DNA of 64,000 nucleotides from the NCBI RefSeq assembly GCF_016545825.1, contig NC_052616.1, positions 11,594,001-11,658,000 of the forward strand, read 5' to 3'. This document shows positions 11,483-22,473 of the stretch, one piece after another. The position numbers and the translations under genes were made by a program. The notes below the pieces were generated by a model, which was not told the origin of the DNA, ran no database searches, and was given only the letters and a program-made list of their open reading frames with translations. Numbering within the stretch: the stretch's first letter is position 1; each line of letters begins with the position of its first letter. This stretch comes from Eucalyptus grandis. Its lineage: Eukaryota; Streptophyta; Magnoliopsida; Myrtales; Myrtaceae.

Positions 11483-12131
11483 TTAGAAGTCGAAGAACTT
11501 GAAGGGCTTCCTCTGATGAGTCAGATTAAGCACCTTCACCACCATAGGCAAGTGATCCAAGATTCTCGGCGCTAGGAAGGAGGCTTCCGAGTAAGAGAGA
11601 TCCAGACTCCACTTGGCATTCACTAGAACCCTGTCAATCTTTCTTGCTTTCCTAGAAGGCCCGAAGACGTAGTCCAAGTGTATCTAAAACCAACGAACCT
11701 CAAGTCTTCTAGCTCGGCTTGCTCCAAGCACTATCCAAACTCATCAAAACAAGGGAGCCAATCTTCAGAGCCACCGACACGGTCCGATGGATCCTTAATA
11801 GCATTGAAATCCCCAAGACAAGCCAAGGAGTGTCTAGGAGATGGATGCTTCTGAGAATGATATCCTCCCAAAGAGGTCTCTTTAGCAAAAAAGAGTGATC
11901 TCCGTAAATAAAAGATACACAGCAAGCCACCCCAAAGACGAGGCTCTCAAAGTTCCCATGAACCGCCTGCTTGGTGATTGAGAAGGCTTCAAACTTAACC
12001 CTCACGGGGTCCCAACCAACCCAAATTCTACCCCTGGGGGAGAAGTCGTAGTTTACAATCCAACACCAATCCCTTAATAGACCTTCGGAGATGGAGTTGA
12101 AGCAATCCTGTGGTACTTTAGTTTCCACCAA
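11483..12131 (-). pseudogene. LINE A endonuclease domain remnant
   Basis: The minus-strand segment 12131-11709 begins MVETKVPQDCFNSI, the ETK box of the LINE apurinic-type endonuclease. It shifts frame around 11800, where the motif LACLGDFNAI (an LxGDFN box) is visible in another frame. 11677-11483 carries the C-terminal part with RKIDRVLVNAKW and LDHLPMVV, matching the usual SDHxP box with S changed to L. The catalytic layout is recognisable but broken. Confidence 0.85.
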
Positions 12132-12258
12132 ACCAATATAGCATAAGTGGTTTGAAATAATAAGGTTACGAACCTCCGCTTGCCTAGTCGGGTCGACTAA
12201 GGCCTCTAATATTCCAGCATCTTATATACATATGTACAAAAGAGGAAAAGAGTAAGGG

Positions 12259-13637
12259 TTACATCCTTTTCGGTGGCTTGCGATGACTTAGAGGGGGAGC
12301 CGCACGAGCCGATGGAGGAGGTGGGACTGGGGAGAGCGCCAAGAGCTTGTCTTGGGTAGTCTCCTTACTGCTCCTAGTTGGAGGAGCCTTCAATGATAGA
12401 CAAGGCGAGAGAAGATCATCATTTGAGCTATCTAGGTGGTTAGTAGACCCATTCAACTATGCTCCACTCCCCAGGTTTGCATCCGGAGGGCTAATGGGAT
12501 CTTCCTCCACTGTTGAGCCGGGAGCATCCACCTTGGTGAGGGCTCGAAGCCCACTCTAAGCCCTTTGGATAGAGGTTGATGGCAAGCTCTTAAAAGCCGC
12601 CGCTGTTTGCTTGATGGATGGCCCTTTGTCTCCGGAGTTGACCGAATGGGCCAAGCACATCTCCTTAGGAGGGGGAGATTTATTCTTTTTTCCCTTAACT
12701 TGTTTCCACTCCAATCTAGCCTCACTAAGATCTACCACCAACACCAGAGAAGTCTTGGGGGTCGGGCCTCCATTGGGGGGGAGGGGATGGCTCGAATCGT
12801 TGCTAGCCCTGCATCGCCTTTGGACCGGCTAAAGAGGCTGCACAAGTGTGTCGAAAGGAGCCACACTTCAAGCATTTCGTTGGCTTCCACTCATACAAGA
12901 TGGCAATAGACCGAGCCACTCTATTAAGTCATACCTTGGCCGAGGAGACCCTCGGCTGATTAACTTGAAGCTCCATGCAAACTCTTGTGAAAGAGATTAT
13001 TTGAGTTTGCTCCGTGCGTTGATCAACAAACAAAGGCTTGCCAACAGTACTCGCAATGACAATAATTGCCGGGGCTGTCCAGAGGTCTTTAGGTAGGTTC
13101 TTCAAGCGAATCCACATCGGCACCGTGGTTTGCTTCTCCCTCTTCAACTCTAGAAGAGGCTTCCATTGTTGCAAAACAAGTGGAACCCTTGCAACTGTTA
13201 TAGGTCCATCTTCCAAAATCTTCCTTCGGAACACGGGGTCAGGGATGCAGAAGAAAAAGAAGCCCTGGTCATCAACGAAGACCTCAACAAGCCTCAGTCC
13301 CCAAGTAAGCTTGAGCGTGTGCCCCGTGAGCTAGAACGGTAAGCTCCTTCCTACATAGTACCCAACCAGGCACTCATGCCATTTGGGATCCACCACATCC
13401 ACACTTCTTCAAGGAGATCCACCACATGGACATCATCCTCAAATGAAGGAGGAACAAAGGTAAGGTCATACCCTTTCGCTGCAAGCTTCGCAACATTTGC
13501 CCACGTTCGGGCAGCCGGGGCCTCTGGTTTCCTCACTTGCTTTTGCGAGGCGTGGGGCCATTTGGAAGCCGACCTCACTTTGCTTTGTCCTCTCGAATGC
13601 CTATCATGGACCGCATCCTTGGGACGACCACGGTCGG
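12259..13637 (-). pseudogene. LINE A ORF1 remnant (DUF4283-like, zinc knuckle)
   Basis: The minus strand encodes the gag-like first ORF. An N-terminal segment has RTWANVAKLAAKGYDLTFVPP (~13530-13440). The DUF4283-type core follows with MWIRLKNLPKDLW and IASTVGKPLFVD (13234-12929). Near 12870 a zinc-knuckle-like CLKCGSFRHTC can be read. The rest to 12259 is Pro/Ser-rich. Several frame breaks separate these pieces. Confidence 0.75.
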
Positions 13638-14358
13638 AGATAATTTTGTATGCAAAGTTGCATAGGCTAATTGGGCGATATTGATCCAGTCTTTCTAGGT
13701 GAGGTGTCTTGGGAATCAAAGCAATATTTGTTCGATTTAGAATACTAGGCATCACCCTTGACCTAAAGAAATTTTTGCATTGAGAGAAGAAGATCATCTT
13801 TAATGACCTTCCAGTGAGTTTGATAAAACAGTCCATTTAAACCATTAGGGCCTGGAGCCTTTGTCGTTCCCAATTGGAAGGTTGCCTTGCGAACTTCCTC
13901 AACAATGACCAAAGCTGTTAACTAGTCATTCATCTCTGTGGTAACAATTTGTGGGCATTGATCAAGTATAGGCTCATAGTCCCGATAACCCACTATTGTA
14001 TATAATCTTGTAAAGAAGTCGGACATCATTTCTTGTAGAGTTTGAGGGTCACAAACCCAATTCTGGTGGTCATGTCTTGCAACATGCTAATTTTGTTCCT
14101 TTGCCTCCTTTGAAGTGTAGTTGCATGGAAAAATCTTGTATTCTTATTTCCCCATCTTAACTAGTTAATCCTTGAACGCATAGCCCATTATTGTTCTTCT
14201 TGTTGCCAAGTCCGTCTGATTTCCTCTCGCAAATTAGACGCTCCCACTCTGTCAAAGTTGCAATGATTATGGTTTATAAGATTCTGTAGTAGTTGTTGTA
14301 AGGCGGTCACCTTGAGATGTCTCTTTGAAAATTTTGATCGACTCCACCTAGCCAAAGC

Positions 14359-15161
14359 TTATGAGATAGCCTTTAATTTTGGTATCAAACCAGAATCTTG
14401 TCCCTGCTCTGAATTCCATGCTTTGGAAATAACATCTCGGCATTCTTCATCTTGGTTCCTAAAAGCTTCGAAAATAAAAGGCTTCCTTTTTTTACTATAA
14501 GTTGCTGAAGTGTTTAGAAGTAAGGGACTGTGATCGGATCCCACAGCAGGCAGTGCATAAACTTCAGCTTCAAGGAACAATAAACGCCAATCCAACATGC
14601 ACATCACTCGATCCAATCGTTCTTTCACTAACTCATCCCCTTCGCGGTTGTTCATCCAAGTAAACGCACAGCCTTTGCTTTCTAATTCCATGAGAGAGCA
14701 ATCATTTAGGACAGCTCTAAACGGAAATAGTCAATAAGGGTCTGCTTTTCGCTTTCCTACCTTTTCCCATGGATAGATTATTTCATTAAAGTCGCCGGCA
14801 TAGACCCAAGGTAAAGTGTTAGAGTAGATTATCTCCTTTATCTCATCCCATAGAAGTTGGCGCTTTCGATAGATGGAAGGAGCATGAATACATGTGATGC
14901 GCATAGTTTGTCTTCCTGCACATCCCTACAGATAATATCGAAAAAGTCTTGTGTTGAGTGAACCACACTTAAGGAGAACTGATCATTCCAAAAAACTGCC
15001 AAACCTCCAGCCAGACCAACTGGGTTGTTGATATAAGAGCCGGGGTAGTGTAAATGGCGTTGAATTCTTTGAAGCATTGTCTCGTTGTTCTTCGTTTTCA
15101 TTAAGAATACAATGTTGGGCTTTTCCTTGGCCATTATGGCCTTGAGAGCTTGAACTGTCAA
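14359..15161 (-). pseudogene. LINE B endonuclease remnant
   Basis: 15161-14838 encodes the endonuclease start, with KEKPNIVFLMKTKNNE and GLAGGLAVFWND. 14691-14359 encodes the end, with GCAFTWMNN, KERLDRVMC, and VGSDHSPLLL (the SDHSP box), followed by the linker. A frame break and stops between them disable it. Confidence 0.85.
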
Positions 15162-15248
15162 GGGATTGCCAAAACCTTGACAGTTTCAGCTAATCAACTT
15201 CATTTGTGGATGGGTGGCTGTTGAGGGTCAACCACCATAGCCCATTGT

Positions 15249-16552
15249 TCAACTTCCTTTGCCGCATAGACTAGTGTTTCCATGAGGTGTGTCATCAAAG
15301 TTCTCTTGTACCAAACTCCTTGTCTCATAGGGATTATACCTTTTCAGCTTTTTGGCAACACTCACTTTTGGTGTCAATCTTGTACTTTTCAGCTTCTTTG
15401 GTTGCTGTAATTCCAAAATTTGAGTGTAAATCCCTTTCATTTTGGTTGTTGCAGGTATCAGCGTTGTGGTGAGAGAAGTCCCTTGCATTGGTTCATCTTT
15501 ATGGCTTTGTTGAATTCCTTTCAACAGGTGCTCTACTTCAATAATAGTTGGTGGGGGCAGTAAAGGAACATTCGGAATTGACGAGGGAGGGGTTTCAAGT
15601 ACTGTTTCTTCGGTCTGCTCTAGTTTGTCCTGCGGTTTGTAGAAGGTCTGTCAATAAGGGCTGTATTCTCTTACCTTCGCATGTAGCCATTGACCTATGG
15701 CCATCTTGTCTCTACTTTCTAATTTTGCCTCGTCAAAGGGAAAGTCCTTATAGTACATTGCGTAATGTCCCAGCTTATCACAAGAGTAGCAGAAATGAGA
15801 TAGCCGTTCATAGCGAAAGTCTAGCCACATGATCTTTCTATCAAGTTTATACCCTTGATCAATTTGCCTATCTTTAATGGCTCATTGCAAGTTTATTTCT
15901 ACCCTCGCTCTACCAGCTCTTAATGTTGCACCCTCCTTTGTGTCTACTTTCACAGTGAATTTCTAAAAGTGAGATATAGGGTTTCTTTTAGTAGTTTTTT
16001 TTTTTAATAAAAAGGTTTTCCGGGTCGATCATATTGTTTGTACACCATCCCCAAGTGGCGGTCCAAAGACAGGTATTTTGTCCACCCCTAGTCGTACACC
16101 ATTCCCAAGGCAGAGAATGCGCAACTAGAAAAATCATAACATTGTAATGGGGTATTGGGAATCCATGGCTTAAAGAAGACTAAATGGCTTGAGAAAAGCC
16201 AAGGTCCCCCTTCTAGGATTCTCTGTTCTTCTGTAGTTGATTGGAATTTAGCAACGTACGGGCCCGCTTGTCTTTAGGAGATTTCAACTTGTTCAGTCCA
16301 CCAAGCTCACTTCAACGTACTTTGGAAAGTTTGTAAATTAAATGATGGGTTCGAGAGAATTTTCCCTACTAGTGTTAATCGGCATTCTTCCAATTTTTTA
16401 GGTGGGGGCTCATCATCCCAGACTTCAATTTCTTGTTCGGTGCAAAGGCGGCCCAACCTATTACAGTGGGCAGCTAGTGAAGATTCCTCCTCGTCGTTCA
16501 ATTCCATTCGACAGGCTAAAACAGGGCAACTTTGTTCACATCTATTAACCAA
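15249..16552 (-). pseudogene. LINE B ORF1 remnant
   Basis: The segment 16552-16307 has ECRLTLVGKILSNPSFNLQ, the N-terminal DUF4283 signature of plant LINE ORF1. A core piece with LKPWIPNTPLQCYDF can be read near 16180. Near 15800 is a degenerate zinc knuckle (CYSCDKLGHYAMYYK, the last cysteine changed to tyrosine). 15524-15249 is the basic C-terminal tail. A foreign-looking insertion with poly-A at ~15985-16110 interrupts the core. Confidence 0.75.
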
Positions 16553-16635
16553 TTATAGAAAAGGTAAGGATTTTTGGCCAAGAAGAGGTGATCCAAACTT
16601 AAATTAGGATTGGGATTTCCAAGACTTATCGTTTA

Positions 16636-17486
16636 GGGTGTGCTTGGTAACCATTATGTTTCCGGAAACAATTTCTGCTTAGAAATGATTCTTTTTACTC
16701 TATTCTTTGGATGAAATTCTAAACAATTAAAAGCATTTGGTAATTATCCAAAAATTTTATTCCTGGAATAGAAATGTGTTTTTTACGACTCTTATATTTT
16801 TTTTGTTTCTTTTAATTTTTAATACTTTTATTATATTTTTCCTTTTCTCTTCTCCTTCCTCCTTCCTAGCCAAGCCGGTCTTCTGCTTCCTCATGCATTT
16901 GGTATCCCTGTGGTCGGCGACCAACTAGGCAAAGTCCAACGAACTCATCCGAGACTTGCCTAGCCACCGTGAGGCTTGGCCTCGCCAAATCGCCGGTGGC
17001 TAGGCGAGGAGCCTTGCCCAGCCGGTAAGCCTCACTTGGCCATCGACAAAGTTCGACCTCGCCCAGTCAGCATGAGGTGAACTCACCCTAGCTTGGCGAG
17101 GCCAGGCCTCACATTGCTTGGCAAGCCACTAAGTGGCCACGCGACCTCCGGCGAGCTCGTTGGACCTCACCCAGGTCACTGATTGCCGATGGTGGCGGTC
17201 GCCGGCCGGTTGGGAAGAAGAAGAAGAAAAGAGAATGAAAAAGGGAAAAGAGAAAAGAAGAAAAGAAATGAGAAGAAAGAAAAATGGGTTGGATTGATTC
17301 TGGAATTGTTCTTGAGAATAAATAAACAACTTTTTTTTCTACTCCTTGATTTTTTTTCAAATCTATTTTTGGGAACAATTGTTTCTAAAAACAAAAAATT
17401 TACCAAATGGATTTTTTTTTTTTTTTTTTATTCTGGGAAACAAAAGAATAGAGTCGGGTATTGTTTGCCAATTGCCAAATAGACTC
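16636..17486. mobile_element. TIR-like non-autonomous element with GC-rich core
   Basis: The left end GGGTGTGCTTGGTAACCATT resembles the right end of the 8887-9510 element (GGGTGCGTTTGGTAACGTTT). The opposite end reads GAGTCTATTTGGCAATTGGC in reverse complement. The layout is also similar: AT-rich arms with 'ccggaa'/'ttctggaa' words around a GC-rich centre (16866-17220). It abuts the 5' end of LINE B. No clear target-site duplication is visible, so the exact ends are uncertain. Confidence 0.45.
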
Positions 17487-17999
17487 TCAAAGATTTCTTA
17501 AAAGGCCAAGCAAGGTCGAGCGAAGGTGAAAGTAAAGGTGTGCTAAGGAGTCGAGAACCGCTCGGAATTAGACCGTAATGGATCAAAACCGGCGGTTCCC
17601 GGGGAACAAGTTCAGTTGCTAATTCCAATTTATTAAAACCGGCAAGTACCAGTCCGGTTCTCAATTCTAGGTGTGGAATCGCTCACCCAGACTGGACTTT
17701 TAAGAAAATTTTTGACCAAAAGAAATTTTAAGAAAGATGGAAACTCTAAAATTACTAATTTGAATCTCACCTTGTAGAGTCGTCTTTCTATCTCTCACTC
17801 ACAACATTGACTTTTAAAATCAACGCTCATCAACTCATAACCTCGACTCTCAACATTAAATATGAGCCGGATCTTTGTACTAATCTTCCAATTAAAAATT
17901 GGGAAATTCTTTCTTTTTTTGCTTTACTTTGGCTTGTTGGGAAACGTTGTATTGAGTAGATAAAGCTTGGTGGGACCGGTTCCATAGACGCACTTGGGG
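17487..17999. other. Unclassified repeat-like sequence
   Basis: No gene is visible. The stretch carries 'accggcggttcccgg' and 'ggttctcaattctagg' words that recur in related form at 18025-18110 and 26520-26600. This suggests fragments of one dispersed repeat family around the start of block B. Confidence 0.35.
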
Positions 18000-19374
18000 A
18001 CCGGACCCCACCAGGTGGATCCATGGAAATAATAGGCGGTTCCCGGTTCCAATTTTTCGGAACTGGTGTTTAGTGGGTGGTTCTCGGTTCTAGGATGGGA
18101 ACCGCCCACCCAAACCATGCTCACCATTAGTAGAAGTACTGCTCAGCCATGAGATAACACGCTCAATCATGCAAGGACATCCAGCAGAAGGAAGAGCAAT
18201 AGGCCATGAGCAAATTCGGATCCAAACTCGGCCGCATACTGTTGGATTCCGTCGAAACCCAGTCACTCGCGGCTGAACTCGGCCCCTCACGGTCACGAAC
18301 TCAGACACTCACAGCAACACGCCCGGCTGCTCCTGAGGCTGAAGGTGAGGACTTTGAAGAATCAACTTGAGAGTTCGGTGTCCGCGAGGCAATGAATCCT
18401 TGCATCAAGACCGGTCCTTGCCTTTGGTTCTTTGAAGGTAAACATATGAACTTTTGCTTCCAATCCTTTTGATTAATTCAAGTGCATAAGCCTACTAACC
18501 ACTTATTGATTTGATCGAAATGGTCATTCGCTAAACGTGTTTTCAACCCAAATCGTAAACGCGGAGGGGTTCATCGTCAAATGTGATTCGTTGTCAGAGC
18601 ATATTAAAGTTCAAGTTAGAATTCTTGGCGTTTCATTTTCATTCATCTTTTTCTTGTGAGTATACTTTGAATCGTTGTTATAGCTCCATTGTATTACTCT
18701 TGATTGCCTTAATCATAAGTCGTTTCAATGTGAACTTTGATAAGTGTAACTAGTTTATGACTTTTATTTCAATTCAAGTTACGGTCATTAGGATTTGAGA
18801 AGCTAAGCACCACTTCGCCATAGGGACATTCGTGGCCGCTTAGCAATCCGTGAGCCATGTCGAGGTATGGAAGTGGAATACGAGTCGTCAAATGCGTACC
18901 TGAATATGCTGACTTGCCCTTCGAACTCGCGACGTACCACAGGCGGGCAAGCAAAATTTTGTCGACGCTAGAAAAGGAATACGGAGGCATGCATTGATGA
19001 TATATTAGTCAAGAGTAAAATCGCGGGGGAACATTTCTAGTAGTTAGGAAGTACCGCATGAGGTTGAATCGGGGAAAAATGAATTTTAGGAGTCACACTT
19101 AGCACTGCGAGCTACTTGGATACGATCAAATCTTTAAGTCCTCAGGAAGTGTGGCTAGGTGTTGCTAATTATTTTGCTCTTAAGATACTTTGTTGCCCTG
19201 TTATATTTGAGTGAGTGATAGCAGTTGCAGTACGTAGAATTAAATTCATAAGTTGTCAGTAGAAAAATTACATTGACGAGTCTCTAGTACTTCTGGGTAT
19301 GACCTGAAGGAGTCTTGCAAAGGCGAAGGACATCGGTTCTTGGCCATAGAAAATAAAATGAGTGGGATCAGGAA

Positions 19375-19505
19375 GTGATTAGAAAAATGAAAAATCAAAT
19401 CAAATAAAAAAAAAAGCTCTCTTGAAGAACCCATCCCTATTTATACATCTTGCATTTATTAAATCAACTCTCTTACCAAGTTTCCAAGCGTTAACTTTCA
19501 CAATA
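19375..19505. repeat. Short direct repeat in B1 (first of a pair)
   Basis: The sequence 'ttagaaaaatgaaaaatcaa..gaagaacccatccctatttatacatcttgcatttattaaatcaac' recurs in related form at 21745-21975. The two copies bracket the gypsy RT fragment and the small ORF. Equivalent pairs are at 27925-28030 with 30590-30810, and at 57190-57300 with 60040-60270. Confidence 0.55.
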
Positions 19506-19961
19506 AGTGCTTTTAATCCATGGCATTCTCGTTCAATGCGGACATATGTGGGCTTTTGACCTTTCCGTGCGCAATAGAAGAACTCGTCCTTATTTATGCA
19601 TCTTGAATTTATTGCCTTTGTTGATAAAAGAGGGGGATCTTCACGTCTATGGGCACGTGCATGTGCATGTTATCTACTTTTATATGCCTACTCACCGGCT
19701 GACGAGAGAAACAGAGGTTATCTTAATTGAATATTCATGCAGAAACCAAATTCTTTCCATCGGGAGCTAGTAGCTGAAATCGAGGCAGAATTCGACTAAC
19801 TTATCAGAGCTACTGAAATGAATACCCTGCTCGGCTTGTAAATATTTAGCCAGCGAAAAAAAGAATGACCAATGTTAAGAGTGTTTTATTAACTTTAGAG
19901 ACTTAAACAATGCCAGTCCAAGGGATACATTCCTTTTGCCTATCACTGAGCTACTGATAGA

Positions 19962-20216
19962 ATGGATATTCCGGCAGCAATCAACACAAGAATGGATCCA
20001 AATGGTGGAGAGGAACCGACGACCTTTATAATACTCAGAGGAATATTCCGATACGAAGTTATACATTTTAGGTTCGAAGAAAGCGGGGGCAACGTTCATG
20101 ACTTTCCTCCCTGGGGACTTTGCCCCACTGTATCGTCGAATGTTACGTGGACGATCTGGCGGTCAAGACCAAAGATGGGGGCGATCACCTAAATGATCTC
20201 TAGCAAAAGATTTCGG
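19962..20216 (+). pseudogene. Ty3/gypsy reverse transcriptase fragment (B1)
   Basis: Translation gives MDIPAAINTRMDPNGGEE, matching the RT stretch usually read MDxxxGYNQIxMxPxDxEK. In shifted frames it continues with a TAFxTP-like part, FGxKxAGAT, and YVDDLAVKTKDGG, the YVDD catalytic box with its usual follow-on. At least two frameshifts and a stop after HLNDL break it. Only ~85 codons of RT survive. Homologous fragments lie at 28441 and 57717. Confidence 0.75.
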
Positions 20217-21009
20217 AGCTTGTGGACCAATGCTGTCTCGATAATTAATTATGTGAGTTCCATATTCGATGAACTAATTATTAGGTCATACAACATTTTT
20301 TTTCCCACCGCACCAGCAATGACAATTTTTCACGCGGAAACTGTATTTGGACTTTCGAGATAATAGAGAATACCTAATTATATCATTTCATATACTTGAA
20401 ATTTGTCTCTATACATTTCTTTTCTATCACATACTCAGGTATTATCGTGCTTTTCTTTGGGGGATGATTGAAGGATACGTAATCTCCGGTAGGTGGGTAT
20501 CATCGAAGATCTCAAGTGCACACGTTTATAAAAGCAGATGTTGGATGAACATAAGAATTAAAGGGACTTCTTCACGAATTTTATTTTCCTAGCTTTTCTA
20601 TTCAGTATTATTATTTTTTCGCTTGTGCATGCCTATTTCTCTTCCTCATTTACTGCCACCCATTCTCCAGCACCATACTCATTGCAACTCAATGACCGGC
20701 AAACATGAAAATGATATGAGACATAGTAATTATACATAATCATATATAAAAAGAAATGGATGAAAGATATTTCCAATCGTATGAAAGCCCCATACACTTT
20801 AAACCTATGAGTTTAAAAGCTATGAGCATTGTAAACAAAACAAATCCAAACATATTCAATATCTTTATTTCTTATTCCGTGGACGACCAGAAAACGATAA
20901 GAAAATGCTATTATCAATCCCGAAGTTCAAGAACCATATCCAAGAAACAATTATTCTCCCAACTATATAAGTATATCATCCTTAAAACCGCATCCCACGG
21001 GTAAGATCG

Positions 21010-21264
21010 TTACACTATTAGGCCAATGAATTCGACGATGAGCGCATTCTGCTCCTCTCTAGCCCGGGCGATCTCCACTCGAATTTCCCGCGCTCTCGCT
21101 TGCGTCGCTGCCATGCGGGCTTCCGGGCGATTGATATTCCCAGCCTGCCTACGGCGCAAAAAGGAATTCACAAACAGAATGATTTCGTCGAGGTCCCAGT
21201 TGAGACGCCTTATCCTCCTTTCGACTGCCTCAAGCTCCTAAAAAATTTGCTCAATCCCTGACAT
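21010..21264 (-). pseudogene. Relic of small coiled-coil-like ORF (B1)
   Basis: On the minus strand an ATG at 21264 is followed after eight codons by a stop (MSGIEQIF*). Past that, the frame stays open to 21010 and matches the intact ORF at 58865-59110. Shared features are ELxxVERRxRRLxWxLD, NINxPEARxAATxARxxEIR and EExxALxVEFI. A two-codon in-frame length difference separates the copies. The early stop and loss of the MPRT start suggest a dead copy, unless translation starts at an internal Met. Confidence 0.55.
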
Positions 21265-21774
21265 TTTCTCTCCCTCTCTCGGTCTCTCTCAGTGTTTCCT
21301 AGTTCAAGATAAGAAAGGCAGAATCAAGAATCAGTTTGACATGGTCACTTAAATGAACAGGAACTTTAAAACTTGCCCCAGAATATTCGAGAATGGACCG
21401 TATTTAGCCAACTTTATACGAAATTTTGAAGGGACCTTATTTAGAGAGAGCTGTGGTCACAATTAGATGGACATAAATGATTACGGGAAACTTTAAAACC
21501 GGAGTAGATGTTGAAAATAATCAGAAAAAAATAAAACATTATTCCACATGTGATTTAGAAATATTAGCTTGAGAAAACAAGTTATATTTGTTGCATAGTT
21601 GACCGACTACGTATTTAGCCAACTGATGCAACCTTCTTGTTTGATTTTTGTCGACTATGGTTCATGTCATGTTTGCGTTGGACCTTCAAAAGGATAAATC
21701 TTTAGGTTACACGTCAAGTATGCTATTAAGGTCGGGATGTGGTTAGAAAAGGGAAAAATCAAATCAAATCAAAA

Positions 21775-21975
21775 ACCCGCGTTGAAGAACCCATCCCTAC
21801 CTATATATACATTTTGCATTTATTAAATCAACGCTCTTGATAAGTTTGTGCATGAAAGTTCATCCCCATTTATACACCTTGCATTTATTAAATAAACTCT
21901 CTTAGTAAGTTTCCATGTGAAAGTTCATCCCCATTTATACACCTTGCATTTATTAAATCAACTCTCTGACTATGT
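21775..21975. repeat. Tandem repeats with TATA-like core (B1)
   Basis: About three imperfect units of ~60-65 bp contain 'gttcatccccatttatacac' and 'cttgcatttattaaatcaac'. On the minus strand each unit reads GTGTATAAATGGGGATGAAC, a TATA-like word. Equivalent arrays are at 30655-30820 (B2) and 60100-60270 (B3). Confidence 0.7.
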
Positions 21976-22473
21976 CTTCACGTTAACCTTGACAACACCA
22001 TTAGGGGCAAACGTTTCAAATATAATCAGCGGCATCTTCTCCCCGTTTGCGTTTTGGGTTGAGGGTTGCTTAAATAAGGAGCATCGGATGTTCTTCGGGA
22101 GCCCCGCGTAGCTCAATGTAGAACGTGCGATGCCATATCGTTTCCATATCATCCCAATTGCTGTCAATTCCACTCTCTATAGGGTACTTCAAAGTAAGTC
22201 TGCCCCTTTTAGATTGGGCCTCAACTCCAACATAAGCAACCCTGTGGCCCATACTAACCATGTGAGCGGGGTGCCTCGATCGACCAACCTTACCGGGGAA
22301 GACAACCCTTGGAGCATCATCTCCAGCAAAACCAACCTGTCAAATTCAGCACATATACCACCATGCACTCGAGGAAAGCCCATAGCAATGGACTGGTGCA
22401 TCGATATTCTCACCTTGACCATGCCAAATCGATTATCAACAACGAGAGGCCGAACGTCTTCGGCGTCTGCCAT
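21970..22473 (-). pseudogene. Truncated actin gene 5' part, intron retained (B1)
   Basis: The minus strand starts MADAEDVRPLVVDN..GMVK (22473-22414). A GT-AG intron of 77 nt (22413-22337) follows at codon 20/21, the position of a conserved plant actin intron. Exon 2 begins [13 protein letters not shown] and goes on to [20 protein letters not shown] and [20 protein letters not shown] stop after HPMLLI (22070) occurs where actin normally has LLTEAPLNPK. Similarity resumes briefly with [11 protein letters not shown] and then ends, so about 130 of 377 codons remain. Because the intron is kept, this is a piece of genomic actin, not a processed copy. All three copies share the stop. Confidence 0.85.

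Larger units (their letters stand above)
7850..13637 (-). mobile_element. LINE retrotransposon A (minus strand, degenerate)
   Basis: Read on the minus strand, this is a plant L1-type LINE: ORF1 with DUF4283-like and zinc-knuckle segments (13637-12250), apurinic-type endonuclease (12131-11483), a linker (11444-11064), reverse transcriptase (11013-9735) and a C-terminal zf-RVT region (9731-8089). A poly-A tail appears as a T run at 7850-7859. Several frameshifts and stops make it inactive. A TIR element (8887-9510) interrupts the region between RT and zf-RVT. The 5' end abuts LINE B inside that element's RT. Confidence 0.85.
13638..16630 (-). mobile_element. LINE retrotransposon B (minus strand, 3' part missing)
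   Basis: This is a second plant LINE, different in sequence from LINE A. Its ORF1 start lies near 16552 (LTLVGKILSNPSFNLQTF), with a DUF4283 core around 16200 and a zinc-knuckle region near 15800. ORF2 begins near 15161 with the endonuclease, followed by the linker and the first part of RT (LIPKTPHLERLDQYRPISLC at ~13740-13660). The element stops at the RT stretch FAYKIIS (~13638), where LINE A ORF1 begins. No remaining RT or 3' end of LINE B is seen anywhere else in the window. Confidence 0.8.

Noticed and set aside
16737..17482. Plus-strand and minus-strand short frames rich in F, L and K
   Set aside because: They follow poly-T/poly-A and AT-rich arms of a TIR-like element; no recognisable domain.
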